Shown: positions 41,458 through 49,509 of the stretch, in pieces
Layout of the letters: each line of letters opens with the position of its first letter
How positions within the stretch are numbered: the stretch's first letter is position 1
DNA from: CAVUAN01 sp963739435
GTDB lineage: Bacteria; Acidobacteriota; Thermoanaerobaculia; UBA5066; Gp7-AA6
Assembly (NCBI GenBank): GCA_963739435.1
Contig: CAVUAN010000012.1
Location: 52,613-116,612, forward strand
Length of the DNA: 64,000 nucleotides
Reading direction: 5' to 3'
Translations under genes and position numbers: made by a program
Notes under the pieces: generated by a model
The model's database searches: none
Told to the model about the DNA's origin: nothing
Seen by the model: the letters and a program-made list of their open reading frames with translations, nothing else

Positions 41458-41486
41458 TTGACAGGCTGCGCAGATTGAGCTAATAG
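41458..41486 (+). promoter_or_regulatory. Predicted promoter of the arsR-AHSA1 operon
   Basis: Consensus -35 TTGACA (41458-41463), a 17-nt spacer and -10 TAATAG (41481-41486). The expected transcription start is about 41493, next to the ArsR ATG at 41495, so the mRNA would be leaderless. Confidence 0.75.
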
Positions 41487-41506
41487 TTAACCGTATGGTT
41501 AACTAT
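41483..41506. promoter_or_regulatory. Perfect palindromic operator over the arsR start codon
   Basis: Arms ATAGTTAACC (41483-41492) and GGTTAACTAT (41497-41506) are exact reverse complements around GTAT. The left arm overlaps the -10 and the right arm forms ArsR codons 1-4 (the first G completes the ATG). This suggests autorepression by occlusion of the promoter and the start codon. Confidence 0.85.
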
Positions 41507-41937
41507 CAGGGCAGCCTCGACGCGACGTTTGGGGCGCTGGCGGACCCGACGCGGCGGGCGATCCTGGCGAAGCTGGCGCTTTCCGAGTCGTCCGTGGGTC
41601 GAGCTCGCGGAGCCGTTTTCGATGTCTCTGCCGGCCGTTCTCAAGCACGTCGACGTGCTCGCACGGGCCGGGCTCGTCGAGGCCAAGAAGGATGGGCGGG
41701 TGCGGCGTTGCAAACTCGAGGCCGCCCCGCTCGCGGACGCCTCCGCATGGATCTCGCACTACCGACAGTTCTGGGAACGAGCGCTTCGGCGCTTTGGAAA
41801 AATACCTCGCCGAGACGGCGAAGGAGGAAGAGGCATGGCCACACCGGCATCCGAAACGTCGCAGCTCCATTTCACGCACCGGTTCGCCGCGTCGCGGCAG
41901 AGGGTCTACCGGGCCTGGACGGAGCCGGAGCTCCTGA
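41495..41937 (+). CDS. ArsR-family repressor paired with AHSA1 (two apparent frameshifts)
   Basis: Winged-helix repressor beginning MVNYQGSLDATFGALADPTRRAILAKL. After a break at the GGG run 41596-41598 it continues VELAEPFSMSLPAVLKHVDVLARAGLV and the wing AKKDGRVRRCKL. A second break at TTT 41793-41795 restores RRLEKYLAETAKEEE. With both repaired, the frame runs into the AHSA1 gene and stops at 41935-41937. The true end may be nearer 41835 if one more base is wrong. The class often pairs with SRPBCC genes. It should bind the palindrome that covers its own start. Confidence 0.82.
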
Positions 41938-42284
41938 TGAAGTGGTTCGTCGAGAGCGAAGGCCGCGTCGACAAGTGCGACGTCGACTTGCGCCCCGGCG
42001 GCACGTACCGCATCGAGGGCCGCATGGGCGAAAAGCCCTGGTCGATCTGGGGCAAGTACCTCGAGGTCAAGCCCGCCGAGAAGCTCGTGTACACCTGGCA
42101 GTGGGATTTCGACCCCGCAGCGGGGGCGCCGAGTGGCGACACGATTGTGACCGTTCTGTTTCGCGACATAGGCAAGGAAACCGAGCTCACCCTGACCCAC
42201 GAACGGTTCACCAGCGAACCCGCTCGCGAAGGACACCGGAAAGGCTGGCTCGGATGCTTCGACCGGCTCGAAAAGTTCGTTTGA
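41835..42284 (+). CDS. AHSA1/SRPBCC-domain protein
   Basis: A 149-residue START-like helix-grip protein. Motifs are HFTHRFAASRQRVYRAWTEP, CDVDLRPGGTYRIEG, KLVYTWQWDF and the closing GHRKGWLGCFDRLEKFV. These proteins bind hydrophobic ligands, usually with no known catalysis. The ATG at 41835 has AAGGAGGAAG immediately upstream. It is co-transcribed with the ArsR gene and the exported protein at 42299. Homologs in such operons often serve as stress or ligand-binding proteins of unknown substrate. Confidence 0.88.
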   Translation: MATPASETSQLHFTHRFAASRQRVYRAWTEPELLMKWFVESEGRVDKCDVDLRPGGTYRIEGRMGEKPWSIWGKYLEVKPAEKLVYTWQWDFDPAAGAPSGDTIVTVLFRDIGKETELTLTHERFTSEPAREGHRKGWLGCFDRLEKFV

Positions 42285-42298
42285 AGAAGGAGGAAAGC

Positions 42299-42793
42299 AT
42301 GAAGACCCTGCGTTTTGCGATCCTGGCTCTGGCCGTTTTGGCACTGGCTGCCCCGCTCTCAGCCGCTGATTCGAAATCGAACGCCGGCTGGGAGAAGTTG
42401 AAGTCCCTCTCCGGAGACTGGGACGGCACCGAGGGAGGCAAGCCCTTCCACGCCTCCTACAAGATCGTCTCGAGCGGCACGGCCGTGATGGAAACCCTGG
42501 ACGGCCCCGACGCGATGCAGATGATCACGGTCTACACGGTGGACGGCGACAAACTCCTGATGACCCACTACTGCTCGATGGGCAACCAGCCGCGCATGCG
42601 TTCGACGGGGCTTCAGGGCGACAAGCTCGCCTTCACCTATGTCGACGCGGCCAACCTGAAGTCCAAGGACGATCAGCGGATGACAGGCCTCGTCCTGACC
42701 TTCAAGGACGCCGACCATCTCGAGGCCGACTGGACCCACAGCCTGGGCGACAAGAAAGACGTCGGCCGCTTCGAGTTCGCGCGGAAGAAGTAG
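42299..42793 (+). CDS. Exported small protein, lipocalin/DUF1579-like
   Basis: A 164-residue protein with a signal peptide (LRFAILALAVLALAAPLSAAD) and beta-strand-rich mature part with SLSGDWDGTEGGKPFHASY, YTVDGDKLLMTHYCSMGN and LEADWTHSLGDKKDV, like small periplasmic lipocalin-type proteins (DUF1579 or similar). The ATG at 42299 has AAGGAGGAAAGC upstream. It is the last gene of the ArsR-AHSA1 operon, so it is likely under the same repressor. The ligand is unknown. Confidence 0.78.
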   Translation: MKTLRFAILALAVLALAAPLSAADSKSNAGWEKLKSLSGDWDGTEGGKPFHASYKIVSSGTAVMETLDGPDAMQMITVYTVDGDKLLMTHYCSMGNQPRMRSTGLQGDKLAFTYVDAANLKSKDDQRMTGLVLTFKDADHLEADWTHSLGDKKDVGRFEFARKK

Positions 42794-43276
42794 CTAGCGA
42801 GCCGGCTTCGGCCGGCTCGCTTCGTATTTCTCGATTCGGTCCTTGACCTCCTTCATGAGGTCGTTGGGGATCGGAACGGAGAGGTTGTACTGGGCGATCT
42901 TCCACCCGCCCTTGTCTAGAACGAGGACGCCCGAGCCGCGGCAAGGCCCGAGATTCGGCGTGTCGAGCATCTCGTCGAACCAGGCGATGGCGCCGTCCGA
43001 GCTGAAGGCCACGTGGCGCTCGACGGCCCGAAAGCTCCACGCCTTCCCCTTCGCAAAGAACGGATGGGCGTAGCGCCGAAACTCCTCGACGGTCCACCGC
43101 TCCGTCGCGTCCGTGCCGAGAAAGACCGCTGCCGGCGCGAAATGCCCGAAGTACCGCTCCTCCTGCGCCGCCGCGGCAGCCGCGTGCCAGTCATCGAGCA
43201 CCGCCGCCACACTCGCCTCCGGCGAGGGTGGCGCAGCGGGAGACACGAGAAACAGAGCCAGCCAGAGAGTCTTCAT
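42794..43276 (-). CDS. Exported SnoaL/NTF2-like domain protein (DUF4440 type)
   Basis: A 160-residue protein with a signal peptide and an NTF2-like fold. The motif VLDDWHAAAAAAQEERYFGHFAPAAVFLGTDATERW, followed by VEEFRRYAHPFF and GSGVLVLDKGGWKIAQYNLS, matches DUF4440/SnoaL proteins. It may bind a small ligand, but no active-site residues are certain. It converges on the exported protein at 42299, with the two stop codons adjacent. Confidence 0.82.
   Translation of the reverse strand: MKTLWLALFLVSPAAPPSPEASVAAVLDDWHAAAAAAQEERYFGHFAPAAVFLGTDATERWTVEEFRRYAHPFFAKGKAWSFRAVERHVAFSSDGAIAWFDEMLDTPNLGPCRGSGVLVLDKGGWKIAQYNLSVPIPNDLMKEVKDRIEKYEASRPKPAR
42797..42820. terminator. UUCG-loop hairpin between convergent genes
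   Basis: Perfect 10-bp stem GCGAGCCGGC/GCCGGCTCGC (42797-42806, 42811-42820) closed by TTCG, a very stable tetraloop. It lies within the last codons of the minus-strand gene and next to the plus-strand stop, so it can end transcription from both sides. Confidence 0.75.
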
Positions 43277-43301
43277 GCGACTCCTCTCCTCCTTCGAGCC
43301 T

Positions 43302-44748
43302 TCAGCTTGCCGGTTGCGCTTCGCTGGGGATCTCGACTGGGACGACCTGCGAGGAGTGGTGCTCCCGGAGGTACGCCTCGGCGCTCATCATCCGCTGCGT
43401 CCGCCAGAGCACGCGCGTGAGATACGGGATCTGCGACGGGCGGACCTGCCGCATCCATTCGATCCACGACTTCTCCCCGGAGGTGTTCAGGATCGAGCGG
43501 CGCCAGGTCTCGGCGTACAGCTCGAAGAAACGGCGGGCGCCGAGGCGCGGCTCCCACAGGACGTGGTGCATGTCGTACTTGAACCAGGGCTGACCTTCGA
43601 GGAGCGGAGCGGATTTCCGATAGAGATCGGTTCCGGGCAGGGGCGTCAGGATCGTGTAGCCGGCTCGCTGGAAGCTGTGCGTCTTGACGAAGTCCCAGAG
43701 TTGCTGGAAGTGCGCCTCGTCCCAGTCCGGATCGATCAGGAAGTTGCCGGTGACGCCGTAGCCCATGGAACGGGAGATCCGGGCGGCGTCGATCGAGGCG
43801 GCAACGCCGGTGTCCTTCACGACATCGGCGAGCCCTTCGTCGGAAGCCGCCTCGAGGCCGAAGAAGATGTCGAAGTCCTTCGCGAGCGGGCGCCAGGCTT
43901 CGAGCAGCTCGGGGTGCCGGCAGACGAGATCGGTGCGCGTCTGAACGAGCAGCCACCGCTTGCGGATGCCCCGCTTCTTCAGCAGCCTGTGCCAGCTCGA
44001 GGCTGCGCGCCGGATGGTTGCAGAAGAGGTCGTCCGCGATAAAGACGCTGTCGCCCACTGACGCCAGGTCGTCGACGACGGCGCCGATCGAGCGCTCACG
44101 GAAGGAGCGGCCGTAGAGCTGCCAGACCGAGCAGAAGGTGCAGCGGAACGGGCAGCCGCGCGCCGTTTCGACGAGCCACACCGGCTTGAAGAGAAGGCAG
44201 TGGTAGCCGTTGCGGTACCTGTCGACGAGCCCGCGGGCCGGAAGAGCCACGCGGTCAAGCGCCGTGCGCTCCGACAGCGCCGGGGTCGAGCTCCATCCAT
44301 CCTTCCCGCGCAGCCGCAGGGCGGGCACTTCGGCCAGGGACCTGCGGCGCGACAGCGCATCGACGACAGCCGGCACGATCTCCTCGCCGTCGTCGACGCA
44401 GATCGCGTCCACGTCGTCGGTTTCGAGCGGCCCGGGGAACGCCGCTGCGGCGTGGCCCCCGATCAGGATGAAAGCATCGGGCACCAGGCGACGCACGACG
44501 CGCGCCGTTTCGAGCACGCGGTCGTACTCGAGGGCGTGCATGCACGAGATGCCGACGACGGCAGGCCGAGCTCTTCGAACCACCCGGGCAAGGCCGGGAG
44601 AAAAGCGCAGGTCGGCGATCGACGCCTCGTGGCCGCGCGCGGAAAGGGCCGCGGCGATGTACTCGAGGCCGAGCGGCTCCACCCGGAAGAACGGGCCCAG
44701 GCCGAAGCGCTCGTTGCCCGGGTCCGGCCGGATCAGGAGAACGTTCAT
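43302..44748 (-). CDS. Cobalamin-dependent radical SAM protein (one frameshift)
   Basis: Two-domain enzyme. The N-terminal B12-binding part has PLGLEYIAAALSARGHEA, VVGISCMHALEYDRVLE and LIGGHAAAAFPG. The central radical SAM core has ARGCPFRCTFCSVWQLYG, the Cys-x3-Cys-x2-Cys [4Fe-4S] motif. A break near 43986 (CC run) shifts the frame. Downstream it continues LLKKRGIRKRWLLVQTRTD, IFFGLEAASDEGL and NFLIDPDWDEAHF. The C-terminal part resembles B12 radical SAM methylase-type enzymes. The start ATG at 44748 is chosen. It is divergent from an acyltransferase gene, so a lipid substrate is possible. Confidence 0.87.
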
Positions 44749-44783
44749 GTGATTTCTGCACACGATTGTATATTCCCGGCTTC

Positions 44784-45722
44784 ATGGGCGAAACGTCCGG
44801 ACCCCCGGCGGGTGCGCCGCGCGCCCGCAAGAAGTGGGTAGCCCACGGCCTGTCCAACCGGATCGTCTACGGGGGCCTGCACTACGGCGGGCATTGGCTG
44901 CCTATGCCTGTGCTGAACGCCATCAACATCGTCGGCAACACGCTGGCCGTCACATTCTTGAGAAAAACGAAGGCCGGGATTCGGGACAACTTCGAAAAGG
45001 CCCTCGGGGCGGGCCGGGCCGAGGCGTCGCGCCTCGCCCGGGCGGTCTTCTTCGAGTACGGCCGGCACACGATCGACGCCTGGCGGCTCCGCAGCGAGGC
45101 CTTCGAGCCTCGCATCACGTCCTTTGTCGAGGACGCCCGCGTGCTCGCGGCCGGCCGCCGCAGCGGCCGCGGGTTCCTGCTCGTGACCGGCCATGTCGGC
45201 AACTGGGAGATGGGCGCTGTGACCCTCCGAGGACACAACCTGACGCCCGCCGTCGTGGGGCAACCCGAACTTTCCCCGCGGGTTCAGGAGATGCGCACCG
45301 AGCTCCGCCGGCGCCTGGGCGTCGAGTCGATCGACATCGGCTCCTCGATGGCGACAGCGTTCAAGGTCCGCGGCGCTATCGACGCCGGCCGGGCGGTGGC
45401 GCTTCTGGTCGACCGGGCCTACCCGGAAGACCAGGTCCTGGTGCCGTTCTTCGGAAGGCCGACGTCGTTCCTGCGCTCGCCCGCGCTGCTGGCCCGCTTT
45501 TGCGATTGTGAGGTGCTTCCGGGGTTCTTCCTGCGCAACCGGGACGGCAGCTACTTCAATGTCTGGGGCAAGCCCCTGGCAGCCGACCGCTCCGCCTCGC
45601 CCGATGAAGACGCCCAGCGCATCATGACCCGCGTCGCCGCGGATCTCGAAAGCGTCATCCGCACCCACCCGACCCAGTGGTTCAACTTCTATCGGTTCTG
45701 GGATCCCGAGCAGTGGACTTAG
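44784..45722 (+). CDS. LpxL/HtrB-like lysophospholipid or lipid A acyltransferase
   Basis: Inner-membrane acyltransferase of about 312 residues. The N-terminal hydrophobic segment is around LPMPVLNAINIVGN. The catalytic motif is LLVTGHVGNWEMGA (HX4E). Later motifs are PRVQEMRTELRRRLG, VALLVDRAYPEDQVLVPFFGRP (a substrate-binding loop of the family) and FNFYRFWDP at the end. Such enzymes add secondary acyl chains to lipid A or acylate other lipids. The ATG at 44784 is chosen. The gap to the divergent radical SAM gene is 35 bp, with a shared AT-rich TGTATATT. Confidence 0.87.
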   Translation: MGETSGPPAGAPRARKKWVAHGLSNRIVYGGLHYGGHWLPMPVLNAINIVGNTLAVTFLRKTKAGIRDNFEKALGAGRAEASRLARAVFFEYGRHTIDAWRLRSEAFEPRITSFVEDARVLAAGRRSGRGFLLVTGHVGNWEMGAVTLRGHNLTPAVVGQPELSPRVQEMRTELRRRLGVESIDIGSSMATAFKVRGAIDAGRAVALLVDRAYPEDQVLVPFFGRPTSFLRSPALLARFCDCEVLPGFFLRNRDGSYFNVWGKPLAADRSASPDEDAQRIMTRVAADLESVIRTHPTQWFNFYRFWDPEQWT

Positions 45723-45741
45723 GAGGCCTCTGCTCCAAAGA

Positions 45742-45827
45742 GTCATTCCGAGGAGCGCAGCGACGAGGAATCTGCTCCGTCAGCTGGACACCACCGGGGT
45801 AGATCCCTCGACTTCGCTCGGGATGAC
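45742..45827. repeat. Interspersed palindromic repeat, copy A
   Basis: An 86-bp element bounded by GTCATTCCGAG and CTCGGGATGAC (10 of 11 matching as reverse complements), with internal CGACGAGGAATCT and AGATCCCTCGACT. It is intergenic between the acyltransferase stop (45722) and the SPASM protein stop. An inverted relative lies at 55445-55532. The outer ends allow a long hairpin, so it could also act in termination. Confidence 0.85.
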
Positions 45828-45845
45828 AGCTGAGTGGCTTGGAGC

Positions 45846-47112
45846 TCAGCCGGGCTGAGGCTGCTGCGGCCGTTGCCATTTGCCGTAGACCCAGTTGCCG
45901 CAGCAGCGGGCGCAGATGGGAAGGGGCTCCTTGGCGAGCTTGGCGCGGAAGCGCTGGGCCTTCTCGCCCGTGCCAGATCTCGGCGAAGGGCTGCTTGCGC
46001 ACGTTGCCGATGAAGTAGTCCGGGAAGTCGCCGCAGAAGGTGACTTCGCCGTCGGGCTCGACCTGCGCGAAGTACCAGGCCACGGGGCACATCTGGTGTC
46101 CGAAGATCTGTGAGAAGTCGGAGAAGTACTCGGGCACCTTCTCGGCGGGCACGTCGGGAACGAAGGACACCCACGGAAGTCCGCGCGCCGAGTCGAGGTA
46201 GCGGCGGCGCTTCAAGCCCTTGAGGAGCTTGACGAGCTCCATCATCTGCTGCTCTTTGGAGGCCTTGATCGACGCCCAGTCGAAGTCGAAGCCCTTCCAG
46301 GAATCTCCCGACACGCCGAAGGTGTCCTTCATGACGCGCTCGTACTCGGCGCCGACTTCCTTCGGGATGAACCAGCGCAGGCCGACGTTGATCGTGTCGA
46401 GCGGCAGCTCGCGGAGGACCTCGACCGCCGGGCCGATCGCGTCCATGTTCAGCTCCGTGATCGGGAGAATCGCGATCTGCATCGGCAGGGCCCGGCCGAG
46501 CTTCTTGCGCCAATGGGCGACCGCGCGCACGCCGTCTGACGCTCTCTGAAAGCTGTCGGCCTGACCCCGGATCCCGTTGTGCACGTCGGGCGGGCCATCG
46601 ATCGAAACGGCGATCGAATCAATGCCGCTTTCGACGAGCTCGCGGGCCAGCGGCTCGAGGCGCCCGCCGTTGGTGATGACAGTGCAGGTCAGGCCCCGCC
46701 GCTTGATGTCGCGGATCAACGGAAGAATGTCCGGAAAGAGGAAGGGCTCGCCGCCGAAGAGACTGATGATCGGGCGCGCGGGCTCGAGCTCGTCCAGGAG
46801 TCGCACGTAGTCCGACAGAGCGAGCTGACGCTTGGCTCCGATCAGCTCCTGGATGCGGGCCCGTTCGAGAGCGCCGTCAGTCGCCGCGGCGCCCGACTGC
46901 GAGCGGAAGATCCCCGTGTCGCCCCACTGGCCGCACATCTTGCAGCGCAGGTTGCAGAGGTTCGTGACGCGAAGCTGCACGAACGTGGGCATGGGCACCG
47001 GTGCCTGGCCGGGCGACGCCAGGTGTGTCATGACGTCCCGTCGGCCGCGCTTCATGCGCCCCAGGTGCCGCCGCGCGAAGCTCGCCAGCTCGACGCCCCG
47101 GCGAAAGCTCAT
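45846..47112 (-). CDS. Radical SAM protein with SPASM domain (one frameshift)
   Basis: The N-terminal radical SAM core shows RVTNLCNLRCKMCGQWG (CxxxCxxC), SLFGGEPFLFPDIL (GGE motif) and AVSIDGPPDVHNGIRG. The C-terminal SPASM region has CPVAWYFAQVEPDGEVTFCGDF, then GNV, and after a break at the CCC run 45967-45969 it ends CARCCGNWVYGKWQRP, giving the Cys-rich cluster site. Enzymes of this type modify peptides or act in maturation. The start overlaps the M64 peptidase stop (ATGA at 47109-47112). The substrate is unknown. Confidence 0.86.
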
Positions 47113-48516
47113 CGCCGGGCGTAGAGATCGATGACGCGCTCGATCGACCGGCGGCAGACCGCGCAGAAGCCAACGTCGTTGCGCGTGAACATGATGCAGT
47201 CGTTCTGGGGCCTGTAGTAACCCTTCGCCTCGTAGATGGCGCCCTCGAAGGCTCCCACTTTGCCCGCGTATGTGGTCAGACGAGAGCAGCTTCGTTTCCT
47301 TCTCCTTCTCTTCCCGGAACAGCGCGTCCATCTCCTCTTCGGGCCGGTTCTGCGCGCGGATCTCGCGCCGCCGCTTCTGGATCTCGCGCGACTGCGTCTC
47401 GAAGGCTTCCTTCGACCACGGCGTCGGCACCGGCGTGCCGGGAGCGACCAGGTCTCTCCATTTGAGATTAGCGGGATCGAGCAGAGCCGTCGCGTTCGGC
47501 TCCCAGGGCTCGAGCTTCTCGCCGCTCGCCTCGTAGGCGACATCCGAGGTGTAGTACTCGTCGGCCAGGCCGGCGAAGTGGTGGCCGAACTCGTGGACGA
47601 AGACGTAGGGTGACCAGAGGCTGTCGGCCGCGACGGTCGAGTAGAGATTGAAGATCCCGCCGCCGCCGTAGGTCCGCGTGTTCGTCAGGATCTCCACGAA
47701 CTCGTACGGAGCGAACGACGCCACGTCGCGGAAGGACCGGTTCTCGAACGTGAGCACGTAGCGCTCCGAGCCGAAGGCGTCGTATGTCGCTCCCACGCGC
47801 GAACGGCGGTGGACCCCCGTCGAGGGCCGCGATACACCCGACTCCTCCGAAGCAGGACAGAGAGCCCAGACGTTGAAATCGCCGCGGTGCTCCTTGAAGG
47901 GAGCCGTTGCAAAGAGGATCTCGGTCAGCCTCTTCGCGTCCTTTTCGAACTTGCCGCGCTCAGCCGCCGTGTAGCCGTCGCCCAGGATCAGAAAGTCGAC
48001 CTTGTCGGCCGGCTCGCCATGCCGTTCGATCGTGATGAGAGGGCCCGGAGAGGGCGGCTTCGAGGGATCGATGAACGGGTCCTTCGGATTGACCAGGAAC
48101 GACGCGGCTTCCCGGAAGGCGTTTTTGGCATCGCGCTTCTTGATCACGACCTGGACGGGGCCCGAGGGCGCGGGAAATCGGAGCGACTCGTGAAAAGTCC
48201 GGTTCTGCGCCTTCGCGTCCCCCGTCGTCTCCCACTCGCCGTAGACCGATGCAAATCCCCGGGAGTAGAGGACCTTGTTCGTCCCCCGGTCGACGACCTC
48301 GAACAGGTACTTCCCGAGGTTCGTGTCGTCGATCGGCCGGGAAGGGTTTCCGGGCCACTCGAGCGGCTCGATGACGATCCGGTCGAGCGCAAAGCGCTCC
48401 TCCGAGGCATTGCCGGAGTGGTAGTAGTCGAGGCGCATCGTGTGCGGGGCGGCTGAAACCCCGGCCGTCCTCAGAGCGTAGAGGACAACGAGGCAAGAAA
48501 GGACCTTTCGGCTCAT
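47109..48516 (-). CDS. Exported M64-family zinc peptidase (one frameshift)
   Basis: Secreted metallopeptidase with a signal peptide (MSRKVLSCLVVLYALRTAGVSA). N-terminal beta-rich domain, then FLILGDGYTAAERGKFEKDA, the M64 opening, and the zinc site FVHEFGHHFAGLADEYY (HExxH and a distal Asp/Glu). The later part has a break near 47285 and ends ENDCIMFTRNDVGFC-like and CAVCRRSIERV. M64 includes IgA-type peptidases but the target here is unknown. The stop overlaps the SPASM gene start. It is the upstream gene of the pair. Confidence 0.85.
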
Positions 48517-48557
48517 GTGGGCGTATCCTACGCCGACCTACAGAGGAGACTGAGGCA

Positions 48558-49502
48558 ATGATTCACGACAGCATCCTCGGCACGATCGGCAATACCCCCG
48601 TCGTCAAGATCAACCGCATGGCTCCCGCGCACGTCACGATGTACGTCAAGTGCGAGGCGTTCAACCCGCTGTCCTCCGTCAAGGACCGGCTCGCCATCGC
48701 CATCATCGAGGACGCGGAGCGGCGCGGCACGCTGAAACCCGGCCAGACGGTCGTCGAGGCGACTTCCGGCAACACGGGCATTGCGCTCGCGATGGTGTGC
48801 GCCGTCAAGGGGTACCCCTTCGTGGCGCTCATGTCCGACAGCTTCTCGGTCGAGCGCCGCAAGCTCATGCGGATCCTGGGCGCAAAGGTCATCCTCGTGC
48901 CCGCCGCCGAGCGCGGCTCGGGCATGGTCAAGAAGGCCGAGGAGCTGGCCAAGAAGCACGGCTGGTTCCTGGCGAAACAGTTCGACAACCCCGCCAACCC
49001 GGAGTACCACCGCCAGACGACCGGCCCCGAGATCATCCGCGACTTCGTCGGCAAGCGCCTCGACTGGTGGGTGACGGGCTACGGCACGGGCGGCACGCTG
49101 ACGGGAGCCGGCGACATGATCCGGAAAGCGCGGCCCGAAACGAAGATCGCCGTGGTCGAGCCGGAGGGCGCGGCTCTTCTCGCCGGCGTCGAGTGGAAGC
49201 CGCACAAGATCCAGGGCTGGACCCCGGACTTCATCCCGAGCGTGCTGAACCGGCAGGGCTTCGACCAGCTCGTCACGGTCAGCGACACCGAGGCCCGCGA
49301 CGCCGCCAGAGATCTCGCCTCGAAGGAAGGCATCTTCTGCGGGATCTCGTCGGGCGGAACCTTCGCCGGCGCCAGGAAGATCGCCGAGAAGGCGCCCAAG
49401 GGCGCGTCCATTCTCGCGATGCTGCCCGACACGGGCGAGCGCTACCTCTCGACGATCCTCTTCGAGGGCATCAACGAGGGGACGGACGAAGAGCCGGCTT
49501 AG
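48558..49502 (+). CDS. cysK: Cysteine synthase (O-acetylserine sulfhydrylase)
   Basis: PLP enzyme that makes L-Cys from O-acetylserine and sulfide. From the ATG at 48558 it begins MIHDSILGTIGNTPVVKINRMA. The PLP lysine is in NPLSSVKDRLAI, followed by EATSGNTGIALAMV, the phosphate-binding GYGTGGTLTGAG and the C-terminal GISSGGTFAGA. The 314-residue length is normal. A ribosome site GGAG lies upstream. It is a single-gene unit between the peptidase and the cytochrome. Confidence 0.95.
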   Translation: MIHDSILGTIGNTPVVKINRMAPAHVTMYVKCEAFNPLSSVKDRLAIAIIEDAERRGTLKPGQTVVEATSGNTGIALAMVCAVKGYPFVALMSDSFSVERRKLMRILGAKVILVPAAERGSGMVKKAEELAKKHGWFLAKQFDNPANPEYHRQTTGPEIIRDFVGKRLDWWVTGYGTGGTLTGAGDMIRKARPETKIAVVEPEGAALLAGVEWKPHKIQGWTPDFIPSVLNRQGFDQLVTVSDTEARDAARDLASKEGIFCGISSGGTFAGARKIAEKAPKGASILAMLPDTGERYLSTILFEGINEGTDEEPA

Positions 49503-49509
49503 CTAGCGT

